A DNA stretch of 64,000 nucleotides from Streptomyces parvus (GCF_014648875.1 NZ_BMRY01000001.1:1285304-1349303), one strand, 5' to 3'. Positions 1 through 9,377 are shown, numbered from the stretch's first letter. Notes: generated by a model from the letters alone, not told the origin. A program made the numbers and translations.

Positions 1-712
1 CGACCTCCAGGCCCGCCGGCGGCTGGGTCTCACCGCGACGCTGGTCCGGGAGGACGGGCGGGAGTCCGACGTCTTCTCGCTCATCGGGCCCAAGCGGTTC
101 GACGCGCCCTGGAAGGAGATCGAGGCACAGGGCTACATCGCGCCCGCCGACTGCGTCGAGGTCCGCGTCAACCTCACCGACTCCGAGCGGCTCGCCTACG
201 CGACCGCCGAGACGGAGGAGAAGTACCGGTTCTGCGCCACCACCGCCACCAAGCGGAAGGTGACCGAGGCGCTGGTGCGCAAGCACCGCGGCGAGCAGAC
301 CCTCGTCATCGGGCAGTACATCGACCAGCTGGACGAGCTGGGAGAACACCTGGACGCGCCCGTCATCAAGGGCGAGACCAGCAACGCCCAGCGCGAGAAG
401 CTCTTCGACGCGTTCCGGAACGGGGAGATCAGCGTCCTCGTCGTCTCCAAGGTCGCCAACTTCTCCATCGACCTGCCGGAAGCCACCGTCGCCATCCAGG
501 TCTCCGGCACCTTCGGGTCCCGCCAGGAGGAGGCGCAGCGTCTCGGCCGCGTCCTGCGGCCGAAGGCCGACGGGCACGAGGCCCGGTTCTACTCGGTCGT
601 CGCCCGCGACACCATCGACCAGGACTTCGCGGCGCACCGCCAGCGCTTCCTGGCCGAGCAGGGGTACGCGTACCGCATCGTCGACGCGGACGAGCTGCTC
701 GCGGAGAGCTGA
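1..712 (+). CDS. XPB-type DNA repair helicase, C-terminal part (5' cut by window)
   Basis: The 236 visible residues are the second RecA-like half of an SF2 helicase of the bacterial XPB/ERCC3 group, an ATP-driven 3'-5' DNA unwinding enzyme. Visible marks are LGLTATLVREDGRE near the start (the TAT motif III region of XPB), the domain-2 segment TLVIGQYIDQL, and the motif VI arginine-finger stretch EEAQRLGRVLRPK about 60 residues before the end. The frame is open from base 2 and stops with TGA at 710-712; the start lies outside the window. It is followed by a GGGAC pentamer repeat and a hairpin. The identification is secure at family level; the cellular role of bacterial XPB proteins is less defined. 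Confidence 0.93.
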   Translation, partial: DLQARRRLGLTATLVREDGRESDVFSLIGPKRFDAPWKEIEAQGYIAPADCVEVRVNLTDSERLAYATAETEEKYRFCATTATKRKVTEALVRKHRGEQTLVIGQYIDQLDELGEHLDAPVIKGETSNAQREKLFDAFRNGEISVLVVSKVANFSIDLPEATVAIQVSGTFGSRQEEAQRLGRVLRPKADGHEARFYSVVARDTIDQDFAAHRQRFLAEQGYAYRIVDADELLAES

Positions 713-739
713 GGAAGGGGACGGGACGGGACGGGACGG

Positions 740-770
740 GTACGGCGGGGCCTCAGCGGGCCCGCCGTAC
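740..770. terminator. Hairpin between the XPB helicase and the small convergent gene
   Basis: Arms GTACGGCGGG (740-749) and CCCGCCGTAC (761-770) pair perfectly around an 11-nt loop. The hairpin sits after the helicase stop and overlaps the stop codon of the convergent small gene, so it could end transcription from both sides. There is no U tract, as is usual in high-GC actinobacteria. Confidence 0.6.
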
Positions 771-941
771 CCCGGCCTCTTCCGCGTACTCCCCCAGGAC
801 GACGACGCCGAACGCTGTGGTCACGAACACCTTCACGGCGCGCAGCGCGTCGCCGACGCGGTGGGGTCGGTGGTCACCGGTCACCGCGGTCGCGCCGTGC
901 GCGGGGCCGGTCGTGCGTGGGTTCAGGGTGGCTGTGCTCAT
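753..941 (-). CDS. Small conserved-looking hypothetical protein (62 aa)
   Basis: A 62-residue protein starting MSTATLNPRT and containing VGDALRAVKVFVTTAFGVVVLGEY, a half-basic, half-hydrophobic stretch that may form one amphipathic or membrane-touching helix, followed by a charged tail EYAEEAGVRRAR. No family name can be given. The start ATG at 941 has only a distant GGGAG (about 13 nt upstream). The gene is convergent with the helicase and divergent from the HelD-like gene. I recall similar short proteins in Streptomyces annotations, but cannot check this. Codon use is Streptomyces-like, which supports it being real. Confidence 0.6.
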   Translation of the reverse strand: MSTATLNPRTTGPAHGATAVTGDHRPHRVGDALRAVKVFVTTAFGVVVLGEYAEEAGVRRAR

Positions 942-1296
942 GTATCCATGGTGCTCCCGTCACCCGTTCGGGCGCGTCGGCCCGCAGACGGAATCCGCAC
1001 TCCAGGCTCGTAGCCCTCCGGTACCGCTGGGGCCGCGCGCATCCCCTACGGGTATCCCTGCCCTCTCCCCCTCCGGGAGCACCGAAATCCGTTTCGCCCC
1101 GGCCCGGAGCTGTGGCTACAATCGCCGGTCTGCCCGCCTCCCGCGCCGTGTCCACGGCCCCGGGAGCGCCGCCGACCGGACGGAAACCGGCCGACACCTA
1201 CGCGATCGAACCTTCCGAGCGGACCGCCCTGCCCCGGCCTCAGCCGGTCTCAGCGCGCGGTCCGCCGTCCTGCGTTGAAGAGCCGGAGGCAACACC
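942..1296. other. Intergenic region, 355 bp, promoter region of the HelD-like gene
   Basis: No gene is convincing here. A possible -10 element TACAAT lies at 1117-1122 on the plus strand, about 175 bp before the HelD-like start, with no clear -35. I looked for the rifamycin-associated element (a GGGGCTTGC-type inverted repeat known upstream of some helR genes) and did not see it. The HelD-like gene has a good ribosome binding site, GGAGGC, at 1284-1289. Confidence 0.4.
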
Positions 1297-3423
1297 GTGC
1301 CCGCGCACGTAGCAGAGAGCGATTCCACCCCCGATCCCACCGGTACCACCGATCCCGCCGGCGCCACCGACCCCGCCGACCCCCTGGCGCACGAGCGTGC
1401 CCATCTCGCCGCATCCCGCGCCGCACTGCGCGGGATGCGCGAGAACGTCCAGGCCCTCGACATCCGCGATGTCACCGCGAACTGGGTCAACGCCGCCGTG
1501 CTCCAGTCCCAGATCGACGACCGCATCAAGGCGCTCGCCGATCTCTCGCACACCCCGCTGTTCTTCGGCCGCCTCGACTATCTGCACGCCGTCGGCGGCG
1601 AGCTGGCCGAGGGCGCGGACGGCGAGCGGTTCTACATCGGCCGCCGGCACGTCCACGACGCCGCCGGTGACCCGATGGTCATCGACTGGCGTGCGCCGGT
1701 CTCGCAGCCGTACTACCAGGCGTCCCGCACGAACCCCCAGGACGTGGGGCTGCGCCGCCGCTTCGGCTACACCGGCGGCGAGCTGACCGCGTACGAGGAC
1801 GAGCACCTCACCGACCCGGCGGAGGCCGAGCACACCAGCCGGCTCCTCCAGGCGGAGATCGAGCGGCCCCGCGTCGGCCCGATGCGCGACATCGTCGCCA
1901 CCATCCAGCCCGAGCAGGACGAGATCGTCCGCAGCGGCCTCGGCGGCACCGTCTGCGTGCAGGGCGGGCCCGGCACCGGGAAGACCGCCGTCGGCCTGCA
2001 CCGGGTGGCGTACCTGCTGTACGCGCACCGCGAGCGGCTCGCCCGTACCGGCACCCTCGTCATCGGGCCGAACCGTTCCTTCCTCCACTACATCGAGCAG
2101 GTCCTGCCCGCCCTCGGCGAGCTGGAGGTGAAGCAGGCCACGGTCGACGACCTGGTGCGCACCGGCGTCGAGGTCCGCGGCGAGGACGAGGCGGCCACCG
2201 CCGTCGTCAAGGGCGACGCCCGCATGGCCGAGGTGCTGCGGCGGGCCATCCGCTCCCATGTGACCGCTCCCGTCGAGCCCGTCGTCGTGGTGCGCGGCTC
2301 CCGGCGCTGGCGGGTGCCCGCGTACGAGATCCAGGAGATGGTCGACGAGCTGCTGGCCCGCGACATGCGGTACGGGGCCGCGCACGAGGCGCTGCCGCAG
2401 CGGATCGCCCACGCCGTCCTCGTACGGATGGAGGAGGCCGGGGAGGCCCCCGACGACCGGGTGCAGAACGCCGTGGCCCGCAACCCCGCCGTGAAGGCGG
2501 CCGTCAAGGCGGTCTGGCCCGCCGTGGACCCGGCGAAGGTCGTGCTGCGGCTGCTGTCCGACGCGGAGTTCCTGGCCCAGCACGCGGAAGGGCTGCTGAC
2601 CGAGGATGAGCAGAAGCGGCTGCTGTGGGCGAAGCCCGCCCGCAGTGTGAAGTCCGCGAAGTGGTCGGCGGCCGACGCCGTGCTGATCGACGAGGCCGGT
2701 GACCTCGTCGCCCGTACGCACTCGCTCGGCCATGTCGTCCTCGACGAGGCGCAGGACCTGTCGCCGATGCAGTACCGGGCGGTGGGGCGGCGCTGCTCGA
2801 CCGGTTCGGCCACCGTCCTCGGCGACCTCGCGCAGGGAACGACCCCGTGGTCCACGGAGAGCTGGGGCGAGGCGCTGTTCCACCTGGGCAAGGCGGACGC
2901 GGTGGTGGAGGAGCTGACGGCCGGTTTCCGTGTGCCGCGCGAGGTCATCGCGTACGCCTCCCGGCTGCTGCCCGCGATCTCGCCGGGCCTGGCCGCGGTG
3001 GAGTCGGTGCGTGAGTCGCCGGGGTCGTTGGCCGTACGGGAGGTGGCGGGCGGGACGGAGGCGCTGGACGCGGCCGTCGTGGCCGCCTGCGAGGAGTCGC
3101 TCCGGCACGAGGGGTCGATCGGGCTGATCGCCGCCGACGCCCGGATCCCGGTACTGGGGGCGGCCCTGGAGGCGGCGGGGCACGCGTACCTGTCGCCCGG
3201 TGAGGAGACCACCGCCGCGTCCCGGCTGACGCTGGTGCCCGCGACGCTCGCCAAGGGCCTGGAGTACGACTACGTGGTGCTGGACGAGCCGGCGGCCGTG
3301 GTGGACGGCGAGCCGGACGAGCGGACCGGGCTGCGGCGGCTGTACGTGGCGCTGACGCGTGCGGTGTCGGGGCTGATCGTGCTGCACGCGGGCCCGTTGC
3401 CGGAGGCGTTGGTTCAGGCGTAG
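1297..3423 (+). CDS. HelD-like UvrD-family ATPase (RNA polymerase-associated helicase-like protein)
   Basis: The 708-residue protein belongs to the UvrD/HelD group, superfamily 1 ATPases that bind stalled RNA polymerase and release it from DNA. An N-terminal alpha-helical arm (about residues 30-110: HLAASRAALRGMRENVQAL) precedes the nucleotide-binding core. The Walker A is GGPGTGKTA at about 223-231, the DEAQ box is VVLDEAQDLSP near 480, and the C-terminal SF1 motifs are ATLAKGLEYDYVVLDEP and RRLYVALTRA near the end. The start is GTG at 1297, with GGAGGC seven bases upstream. Some actinobacterial members (HelR) give rifampicin tolerance, but nothing in this upstream region shows rifampicin control, so I do not assign that role. 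The gene ends convergently with cutC over a shared hairpin. Confidence 0.9.
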   Translation: MPAHVAESDSTPDPTGTTDPAGATDPADPLAHERAHLAASRAALRGMRENVQALDIRDVTANWVNAAVLQSQIDDRIKALADLSHTPLFFGRLDYLHAVGGELAEGADGERFYIGRRHVHDAAGDPMVIDWRAPVSQPYYQASRTNPQDVGLRRRFGYTGGELTAYEDEHLTDPAEAEHTSRLLQAEIERPRVGPMRDIVATIQPEQDEIVRSGLGGTVCVQGGPGTGKTAVGLHRVAYLLYAHRERLARTGTLVIGPNRSFLHYIEQVLPALGELEVKQATVDDLVRTGVEVRGEDEAATAVVKGDARMAEVLRRAIRSHVTAPVEPVVVVRGSRRWRVPAYEIQEMVDELLARDMRYGAAHEALPQRIAHAVLVRMEEAGEAPDDRVQNAVARNPAVKAAVKAVWPAVDPAKVVLRLLSDAEFLAQHAEGLLTEDEQKRLLWAKPARSVKSAKWSAADAVLIDEAGDLVARTHSLGHVVLDEAQDLSPMQYRAVGRRCSTGSATVLGDLAQGTTPWSTESWGEALFHLGKADAVVEELTAGFRVPREVIAYASRLLPAISPGLAAVESVRESPGSLAVREVAGGTEALDAAVVAACEESLRHEGSIGLIAADARIPVLGAALEAAGHAYLSPGEETTAASRLTLVPATLAKGLEYDYVVLDEPAAVVDGEPDERTGLRRLYVALTRAVSGLIVLHAGPLPEALVQA

Positions 3424-3460
3424 GGCCCTCGGGTGCGGGACTGCCGGGGGCGGGCCTGCC

Positions 3461-3496
3461 GGGTGCGGGACTCTCCGGTCCCTGAGTCCCGCACCC
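3461..3496. terminator. Bidirectional hairpin terminator between the HelD-like gene and cutC
   Basis: Arms GGGTGCGGGACTC (3461-3473) and GAGTCCCGCACCC (3484-3496) are perfect 13-bp complements around a 10-nt loop, midway between two convergent stop codons (3423 and 3506). Confidence 0.8.
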
Positions 3497-3505
3497 CGTC
3501 AGGCC

Positions 3506-4195
3506 TCAGGCGTCCAGCGCCTTGCGCCACTCCCGTACCGCCGCCGCGTCGACCGGGGCCGACCACCCCGCGGGCCGCGCCGCGCCGCCGATGTGGAAGG
3601 CGTCGATCCGCGCCGCCAGCAGCCGGGGCAGGTGGTGCAGGTGGAGGCCGCCGCCGACCAGGATCTGCGCCTGGTATCCCGGCTCGCCGCTCCGGGCCGC
3701 CTCGGCCAGGAGGGTCGGGATTCCGGCGTCCACCCCGTCCGGGGAGCCCGCCGTGAGGAACGTGTCGAGGCCGGGCAGGTCCGCGAGCTGCTTGCGCAGG
3801 GCGTCCCGGTCCGTGGCCCGGTCGATCGCCCGGTGGAACGTCCACCGGCAGCCGTCCAGCTCGGCGACGAGCCGCTCGACGGCGACGAGGTCGGCGTGGC
3901 CCTCCGTGTCGAGGAAGCCGAACACGAACTCGTCGGCCCCCGCCTCCCGCAGCTCGCGGGCCCGGCCGACCAGGACGTCGATGTCACCGGCGGCGAAGCC
4001 GTCCGCCGTCCTGAGCATCACGCGCAGCGGGATGTCCACGGCGGACCTGATCGCCGCGAAGGTCTCCCGGGACGGGGTGAGACCGTCGGCGGCCATGTCG
4101 GTGACCAGTTCCAGGCGGTCTGCACCACCGGCCTGAGCGGCGACCGCGTCCTCCGCGTCGAGAGCGATCACCTCCAGGACTGCACGGTTGCTCAT
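3506..4195 (-). CDS. cutC: CutC family protein (copper homeostasis/CutC TIM barrel)
   Basis: A 229-residue CutC family protein: [36 protein letters not shown] is the family's N-terminal signature, with [33 protein letters not shown] and [16 protein letters not shown] following in the usual TIM-barrel order. CutC was first linked to copper tolerance, but its biochemical activity remains unsettled. The start ATG at 4195 (MSNRAVLEV) has GGAGGAATGGGG upstream. An upstream in-frame ATG at 4237 would add 14 residues ([14 protein letters not shown]) unlike the family. The gene is divergent from a copper ATPase, and a GGTCTAGTCCA element lies about 65 bp upstream. Confidence 0.9.
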   Translation of the reverse strand: MSNRAVLEVIALDAEDAVAAQAGGADRLELVTDMAADGLTPSRETFAAIRSAVDIPLRVMLRTADGFAAGDIDVLVGRARELREAGADEFVFGFLDTEGHADLVAVERLVAELDGCRWTFHRAIDRATDRDALRKQLADLPGLDTFLTAGSPDGVDAGIPTLLAEAARSGEPGYQAQILVGGGLHLHHLPRLLAARIDAFHIGGAARPAGWSAPVDAAAVREWRKALDA

Positions 4196-4255
4196 GGGTC
4201 CCCATTCCTCCGATACACAGCGACAGGTCCGATACACGGCTACTGACCTACACGG

Positions 4256-4275
4256 CTATAGGTCTAGTCCAATGG
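4256..4275. promoter_or_regulatory. Possible DasR-type (dre) GntR operator between cutC and copA
   Basis: The core GGTCTAGTCCA (4261-4271), in context TATAGGTCTAGTCCAATG, resembles the dre consensus AGTGGTCTAGACCACT bound by the GntR regulator DasR, with one asymmetric base. It is about 65 bp upstream of cutC. This is a pattern match only. Confidence 0.45.
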
Positions 4276-4426
4276 CCAGCCTACGGGCGGTCGGCGGGCG
4301 GCGCAGCCCTCTATCTGAACGCACGGACCCGGCGGTACGCGAACCGGCCCCGCAGACGAGTGACGCACCCCTCCCGTCCCACCTTGCACTTCATAGGGGA
4401 GGGGGGTATACATGAGGAGAGACAGA

Positions 4427-4445
4427 GATACCCCCTGGGGGTATC
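4427..4445. promoter_or_regulatory. CsoR-type copper operator
   Basis: GATACCCCCTGGGGGTATC is a perfect palindrome with 9-bp arms around a central T, 25 bp before the copper ATPase start. It matches the ATACCCCnnnGGGGTAT form of operators bound by the copper-sensing repressor CsoR. A second GGGGGGTAT half-site lies at 4401-4409. Copper would be expected to release the repressor and induce the ATPase. Confidence 0.8.
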
Positions 4446-4470
4446 TGGGACGGCTTCAGGGAGGACCCCC

Positions 4471-6783
4471 GTGTCCGCGCACTCCGCCACCACCGCAACC
4501 ACCGCCGCCGGATCCCCCGGGGCCGAGGCCGGTACCACCGCGGTCGAGCTCGCGATCGGCGGGATGACCTGCGCCTCGTGCGCGGCCCGTATCGAGAAGA
4601 AGCTCAACCGGATGGACGGCGTCGAAGCCACCGTGAACTACGCCACCGAGAAGGCGAAGGTCACCTTCGCGGGCGCCGACGTGTCCGTCGAGGATCTGAT
4701 CGCGACCGTCGAGGCCACCGGCTACACCGCCCGGCCGCCCGCACCGCCCGCCGAAGCCGCCGCCCCGCCACCGGGGAGCGGCGACACGGAACAGGGCGCG
4801 GCCGAGGACGACGGGCTCACCACCCTGCGCCAGCGGCTGATCACCGCCGTCCTCCTCGCCGTACCGGTGATCGCGATGGCGATGATCCCGGCGCTCCAGT
4901 TCGACTACTGGCAGTGGCTCTCCCTGACGCTCGCCGCGCCGGTCGTCACCTATGCCGCCTGGCCGTTCCACCGGGCCGCCTGGACGAACGCGAAGCACGG
5001 CGCGGCGACGATGGACACGCTGATCTCCGTCGGCACGTCGGCCGCGTTCCTGTGGTCGGTGTGGGCGCTGTTCTTCGGGACGGCGGGCATGGTCGGCATG
5101 ACGCACCCCTTCGAGTTCACCATCGCCCGCAGCGACGGCGCCGGGAACATCTACCTGGAGGCCGCGGCCGGAGTGACGGCGTTCATCCTCGCCGGGCGCT
5201 ACTTCGAGGCGCGCTCGAAGCGGAAGGCCGGGGCGGCGCTGAAGGCGCTGATGGAGCTGGGGGCGAAGGAGGTCACGGTTCTGCGCGACGGCGTCGAGAC
5301 GACGATCCCGACCTCCGAGTTGCAGGTCGGGGACCGTTTCCTGGTCCGTCCCGGGGAGAAGATCGCGACGGACGGGACCGTGGTCGAGGGCTCCTCCGCC
5401 GTGGACGCCTCGATGCTGACGGGCGAGTCCGTGCCCGTCGAGGTCACGGTCGGCGACACCGTCACCGGCGCCACCCTCAACGCCGGCGGACGCCTCGTCG
5501 TCGAAGCCACCCGTGTCGGCGCCGACACCCAGCTCGCCCGCATGGCCAAACTCGTCGAGGACGCCCAGAACGGCAAGGCCTCCGCCCAGCGCCTCGCCGA
5601 CCGCATCTCCGCCGTCTTCGTCCCGATCGTCATCGCCCTGGCCCTGGGCACCCTCGGCTACTGGCTCGGCAACGGCGCCGGACTCACCGCCGCCTTCACC
5701 GCGGCCGTCGCCGTCCTCATCATCGCCTGCCCCTGCGCCCTCGGCCTCGCCACCCCCACCGCCCTCATGGTCGGCACCGGACGCGGCGCCCAACTCGGCA
5801 TCCTCATCAAGGGCCCCGAGGTACTGGAGACCACCCGCCGCGCCGACACCATCGTCCTGGACAAGACCGGCACGGTCACCACGGGCCGCATGACCCTCCA
5901 GACCACCCACACCACCGACACCACCACCGAGGCCGAAGTCCTGCGGCTGGCGGGTGCGTTGGAGAACGCCTCCGAGCACCCCATCGCCCAGGCGGTGGCG
6001 TCCGCCGCGACCGACGCCACCGGCCCCCTCCCCACCCCCGAGGACTTCGCCAACATCCCCGGCCTCGGCGTCCAGGGCATCGTCGAGGGCCACGCCGTCC
6101 TCGTCGGGCGCGAACAGCTCCTGGCCGAGTGGGAGATCCGTCTGCCCGCTCCTCTCGCCGAGGCGAAGAAGGCCGCGGAGGCCGCCGGGCGCACGGCGAT
6201 CGCCGTCGCCTGGGACGGTGAGGCGCGGGCGGTGCTGGAGGTCGCCGACGCGGTGAAGGACACGAGCGCCGAGGCCGTCCGCCGGCTCCGCGCCCTCGGT
6301 CTGACCCCGATCCTCCTCACCGGCGACAACCGGGCCGTGGCGGAGTCGGTCGCGGCCGAGGTCGGCATCGACGAGGTGTACGCGGAGGTCATGCCGCAGG
6401 ACAAGGTCGACGTGGTCAAGCGCCTTCAGGCCGAGGGCCGTTCGGTCGCGATGGTCGGGGACGGGGTCAACGACGCCGCCGCCCTCGCCCAGGCCGATCT
6501 GGGGCTCGCGATGGGCACCGGCACCGACGCCGCCATCGAGGCCGGGGACCTGACCCTCGTCCGCGGCGACCTCAACGCCGCCGCCGACGCGATCCGCCTC
6601 TCCCGCCGCACGCTGTCCACCATCCGCACCAACCTCTTCTGGGCCTTCGCCTACAACGTCGCCGCCCTCCCGCTGGCCGCCGCCGGGCTGCTCAACCCGA
6701 TGATCGCCGGGGCCGCGATGGCCTTCTCGTCGGTCTTCGTGGTCGGCAACTCCCTGCGGCTGCGCACCTTCAAGGGGGCGTGA
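4471..6783 (+). CDS. copA: Copper-exporting P1B-type ATPase (CopA-like)
   Basis: The 770-residue heavy-metal P-type ATPase pumps monovalent copper out of the cytoplasm using ATP. One HMA domain sits near residues 23-88 with the metal motif [14 protein letters not shown]. The membrane metal site is CPC at about 420-422 ([22 protein letters not shown]), the phosphorylated aspartate is in DKTGTVTTG at about 464-472, SEHPIAQA supplies the nucleotide-binding HP motif, and [20 protein letters not shown] is the hinge. Eight membrane helices are expected. GTG at 4471 follows AGGGAGGA at 4458-4465. An earlier GTG at 4360 would place the CsoR palindrome inside the gene and is rejected. CPC and the upstream operator point to copper or silver. 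Confidence 0.95.
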   Translation: MSAHSATTATTAAGSPGAEAGTTAVELAIGGMTCASCAARIEKKLNRMDGVEATVNYATEKAKVTFAGADVSVEDLIATVEATGYTARPPAPPAEAAAPPPGSGDTEQGAAEDDGLTTLRQRLITAVLLAVPVIAMAMIPALQFDYWQWLSLTLAAPVVTYAAWPFHRAAWTNAKHGAATMDTLISVGTSAAFLWSVWALFFGTAGMVGMTHPFEFTIARSDGAGNIYLEAAAGVTAFILAGRYFEARSKRKAGAALKALMELGAKEVTVLRDGVETTIPTSELQVGDRFLVRPGEKIATDGTVVEGSSAVDASMLTGESVPVEVTVGDTVTGATLNAGGRLVVEATRVGADTQLARMAKLVEDAQNGKASAQRLADRISAVFVPIVIALALGTLGYWLGNGAGLTAAFTAAVAVLIIACPCALGLATPTALMVGTGRGAQLGILIKGPEVLETTRRADTIVLDKTGTVTTGRMTLQTTHTTDTTTEAEVLRLAGALENASEHPIAQAVASAATDATGPLPTPEDFANIPGLGVQGIVEGHAVLVGREQLLAEWEIRLPAPLAEAKKAAEAAGRTAIAVAWDGEARAVLEVADAVKDTSAEAVRRLRALGLTPILLTGDNRAVAESVAAEVGIDEVYAEVMPQDKVDVVKRLQAEGRSVAMVGDGVNDAAALAQADLGLAMGTGTDAAIEAGDLTLVRGDLNAAADAIRLSRRTLSTIRTNLFWAFAYNVAALPLAAAGLLNPMIAGAAMAFSSVFVVGNSLRLRTFKGA

Positions 6784-6803
6784 GGCCCCCGCCCTGGAGG
6801 CTG

Positions 6804-6835
6804 AGCGCGGCGGGACCCCACGGTCCCGCCGCGCT
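6804..6835. terminator. Hairpin terminator between copA and pxpC
   Basis: Arms AGCGCGGCGGGACC (6804-6817) and GGTCCCGCCGCGCT (6822-6835) pair perfectly across a 4-nt loop, between the convergent stops of copA and pxpC. Confidence 0.82.
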
Positions 6836-6863
6836 GCTGTGCGTGTACGGGTACGCGCCCGGC

Positions 6864-7739
6864 TCACGCGCCTACGAAACGCAGCCGGGTCCCCGGCACC
6901 GCCTGGGCCGCCGCGGCGAGGGCCCGTTCGGGGACGACGCCGACCACCGGGTAACCGCCGGTCGTCGGATGGTCGTTGAGGAAGACGACGGGGCAGCCGT
7001 CCGGCGGCACCTGGATCGCGCCCAGCACCATGCCCTCGCTGGGCAGTTCCTCCGTACGGGACCGCTCCAGCGGCGGGCCCTCCGTGCGCAGGCCGATGCG
7101 GTTGCTGTGCGGCGAGACCCGGTAGGCGGCGGTGAGGAGCGTACGGAGCGCGGCCTCGGTGAACCAGTCGTCGCGGGGCCCGGGATGGACCGGGAGCACC
7201 AGTTCGGCGGGGGCGCCCGGCCAGGGCACTGGGCCGGCGGACGGCGGCGGGCCGCCCGACGCCGGTTCGCCCAGGGGGAGTTCGTCGCCCGCGCTCAGCG
7301 GGGCGGGCCCGAGCCCCGAGAGGAGGTCCGCCGAACGGCTGCCCAGCACCGGGTCCGGCACGAGCCCGCCCGCGAACGCCAGGTAGCTCCGGAGCCCGGT
7401 CCCGGCCGGACCCGCGTCCAGCACCGCGCCCGCGGGCACCCGGACCGGCGCGCCCCACGCCACCGGCCGCCCGTCGACCGTCACCCGGCAGCCCGCCCCG
7501 CCGACGACGGCGACGACGGGCCGGTCCGGGCGGACCGCGCACCCGGTGAGGGTGGTCTCCAGGACAGCGGCGTCCGGCGGGTTGCCCACCAGGCGGTTGG
7601 CCAGCCGGGCGGCGGGCGCGTCCAGTGCCCCGGCCCGCCCGACCCCGAGGTGCGCATGGCCGGGGCGGCCCGCGTCCTGCACGGTGGTCAGGGCTCCGGG
7701 ACGTACGACGTGGAGGTGGCGTCCCGCGACCGGAATCAT
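6864..7739 (-). CDS. pxpC: 5-oxoprolinase subunit PxpC (biotin-dependent carboxylase-like domain)
   Basis: A 291-residue KipA/PxpC protein (AHS2 fold). With PxpA and PxpB it forms the ATP-dependent bacterial 5-oxoprolinase that opens pyroglutamate to glutamate. Family marks: LTTVQDAGRPGHAHLGVGRAGALD at residues 17-40, LRSYLAFAGGL, the SPHSNRIGLRTEGPPL segment near 215, SEGMVLGAIQVPPDGCPVVFLNDHPTTGGYPVVG near the C-terminus. ATG at 7739 overlaps the pxpB stop by four bases (ATGA), so translation is coupled. Last gene of pxpABC. Confidence 0.92.
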   Translation of the reverse strand: MIPVAGRHLHVVRPGALTTVQDAGRPGHAHLGVGRAGALDAPAARLANRLVGNPPDAAVLETTLTGCAVRPDRPVVAVVGGAGCRVTVDGRPVAWGAPVRVPAGAVLDAGPAGTGLRSYLAFAGGLVPDPVLGSRSADLLSGLGPAPLSAGDELPLGEPASGGPPPSAGPVPWPGAPAELVLPVHPGPRDDWFTEAALRTLLTAAYRVSPHSNRIGLRTEGPPLERSRTEELPSEGMVLGAIQVPPDGCPVVFLNDHPTTGGYPVVGVVPERALAAAAQAVPGTRLRFVGA

Positions 7740-8476
7740 GCGTCCGCCCGGCTGTCAGCCTGGAGGTCGCCCGCGCGGGGAGCGGGCAGCGCGGCCGCCT
7801 TCCCCGCCTCGACCGGTACGAACCTGACCGGCGTCCCCGGCACCAGCAGCGCCGCCGGTTCCCGGCCCGGATCCCACAGGATCCCCGGGTCCGGCATCCG
7901 CCCGACGAGCTGCCAGCCGCCGGGAGAGGGGCGCGGGTACACCCCCGTGTAGGGCCCGGCGAGGGCCACCGCCCCGGCCGGGACCCGGGTGCGCGGGATC
8001 GTGCGCCGGGGCACGTGCAGCCGCTCGGGCAGCCCGGTGAGATAGCCGAACCCGGGGGCGAACCCGCAGAACGCCACCCGGAACGCGGTACGGGAGTGCA
8101 GGGCGGCCACCTCGTCGGCCCCGACGCCCCAGAGCGCGGCGACCTCGTCGAGGTCCGGGCCGTCGTAGATCACGGGGACCTCGACCGGCTCGCCGCCCTC
8201 GCGGCGCAGCGGCTCCACCCGCCACGAGGCGAGCTCCCGGGCCAACCGGCCCCTGGCCCCGGGCGTGGGGTCCGCGATCCCGTCGAGCAGGACGGTGCGG
8301 GCGGCCGGGACGATGTCGCGTACGGCGGGGAGTTCGCCGCGCTCGCGACGCCGGAGCAGTTCGGCGTGGAAGGCCTCGGCGTGCTCGCCGTCGGCCAGCT
8401 CGACGACCAGCGCGTGCGGTCCGGCGGACAGGACGCGCAGCTCCCCCAGGCCACCGGGACCACCGGAGCCGCTCAC
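7736..8476 (-). CDS. pxpB: 5-oxoprolinase subunit PxpB (KipI-like)
   Basis: A 246-residue AHS1/KipI family subunit of 5-oxoprolinase. The conserved core includes VPVIYDGPDLDEVAALWG, FRVAFCGFAPGFGYLTGLPERLHVPRR and PAGAVALAGPYTGVYPRPSPGGWQLVGR, where the GGWQ stretch is characteristic. Translation probably begins at GTG 8476, because this creates a GTGA overlap with the pxpA stop at 8473. Upstream in-frame codons run antisense to other genes and look unlike the family. In Bacillus the homologue KipI inhibits the KinA kinase, but the presence of all three subunits favours the pyroglutamate role here. Confidence 0.9.
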   Translation of the reverse strand: MSGSGGPGGLGELRVLSAGPHALVVELADGEHAEAFHAELLRRRERGELPAVRDIVPAARTVLLDGIADPTPGARGRLARELASWRVEPLRREGGEPVEVPVIYDGPDLDEVAALWGVGADEVAALHSRTAFRVAFCGFAPGFGYLTGLPERLHVPRRTIPRTRVPAGAVALAGPYTGVYPRPSPGGWQLVGRMPDPGILWDPGREPAALLVPGTPVRFVPVEAGKAAALPAPRAGDLQADSRADA

Positions 8477-9225
8477 GCGAACGCCCGTACCGCGACGCCC
8501 GCTTCCTCCAGGGCGGTCCGCACCCGGCGGGCGAGGGCCGCCGCGCCCGGGGTGTCCCCGTGGACGCAGAGCGAGCGCGCCGAGACGGGGATGCGGCTGC
8601 CGTCCGCCCCGGTCACCGCCCGCTCGACGGCCATCCCGACGCTCCGGCGTACGACGTCGTCCGCGTCGTGCACCACCGCGCCCGGCTCGCCGCGGGGTAC
8701 GAGGGTGCCCTGCGGGGTGTACGCGCGGTCGGCGAAGGCCTCTTCCACGGCGGGCAGTCCGGCCTCCGCCGCGTGGGCGAGCAGCCGGGATCCGGGCAGT
8801 CCGAGTACGGCCAGGCCGCCGCCCGCGAGCCGGACGCCCGCGACGACGGCGGCGGCCTGGTCGTCGTCCCAGACGGCCCGGTTGTAGAGCGCGCCGTGCG
8901 GTTTGACGTAACTGACGGTGGATCCGGCGGCTTGGGCGAAGACCCGCAACGCTCCTATCTGGTAGGCGATCTCGGCGGTCAGCTCGGCGGGCGGCACGTC
9001 CATCGACCGCCGCCCGAACCCGGCCAGGTCCCGGTAGGAGACCTGCGCCCCGATCCGTACGCCGCCGGCCGCCGCCGCGTCGCAGACCCGCCGCATCACG
9101 GAGGCGTCGCCCGCGTGGAAGCCGCAGGCTACGTTGGCGCTCGTGACGCAGGCGAGGAGCGCGTCGTCGTCGGTCAGGGTCCAGTTGCCGAAGCCCTCGC
9201 CGAGGTCGGCGTTGAGATCGATCAT
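8473..9225 (-). CDS. pxpA: 5-oxoprolinase subunit PxpA (LamB/YcsF family)
   Basis: A 250-residue LamB/YcsF protein, first gene of the pxpABC unit, which removes the metabolic damage product pyroglutamate. The start MIDLNADLGEGFGNW is the family's invariant N-terminus, followed by TSANVACGFHAGDASVM, RIGAQVSYRDLAGFGRR, YVKPHGALYN and RSLCVHGDTPGA near the end, which hold the metal and substrate ligands. I chose ATG 9225; a GTG three bases earlier is equally placed. No clear upstream operator is visible. The downstream gene overlaps by four bases. Confidence 0.93.
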   Translation of the reverse strand: MIDLNADLGEGFGNWTLTDDDALLACVTSANVACGFHAGDASVMRRVCDAAAAGGVRIGAQVSYRDLAGFGRRSMDVPPAELTAEIAYQIGALRVFAQAAGSTVSYVKPHGALYNRAVWDDDQAAAVVAGVRLAGGGLAVLGLPGSRLLAHAAEAGLPAVEEAFADRAYTPQGTLVPRGEPGAVVHDADDVVRRSVGMAVERAVTGADGSRIPVSARSLCVHGDTPGAAALARRVRTALEEAGVAVRAFA

Positions 9226-9377
9226 CACGCGCGCACGGTAGGGCGGGTCCCGGCCGGGCGACAAGGGCCGGTCCGGTGGGCGGAACCCTCGCACCCCTGA
9301 CGCTCCTCCCCTGACACCCCCGCACCCCTGACGCCTCTCCCCTGACCCCGTACGCCATGAACCGGCCACGTACGTCC

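Noticed and set aside
942..1296. A rifamycin-associated element upstream of the HelD-like gene
   Set aside because: The GGGGCTTGC-type inverted repeat was looked for and is not present, so rifampicin control is not claimed.
1240..3387. A 715-codon open frame antisense to the HelD-like gene
   Set aside because: Its product is low-complexity (Gly/Arg/Val-rich) without any family motif; it is a by-product of GC-rich third positions in the real gene on the plus strand.
4360..4470. An earlier GTG start for the copper ATPase
   Set aside because: It would place the perfect CsoR palindrome inside coding sequence and lacks the AGGGAGGA site found before GTG 4471.
4456..7542. A 1028-codon antisense frame over copA and pxpC
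   Set aside because: Composition is Gly/Arg-rich without domains; copA motifs (CPC, DKTGT) are decisive on the other strand.
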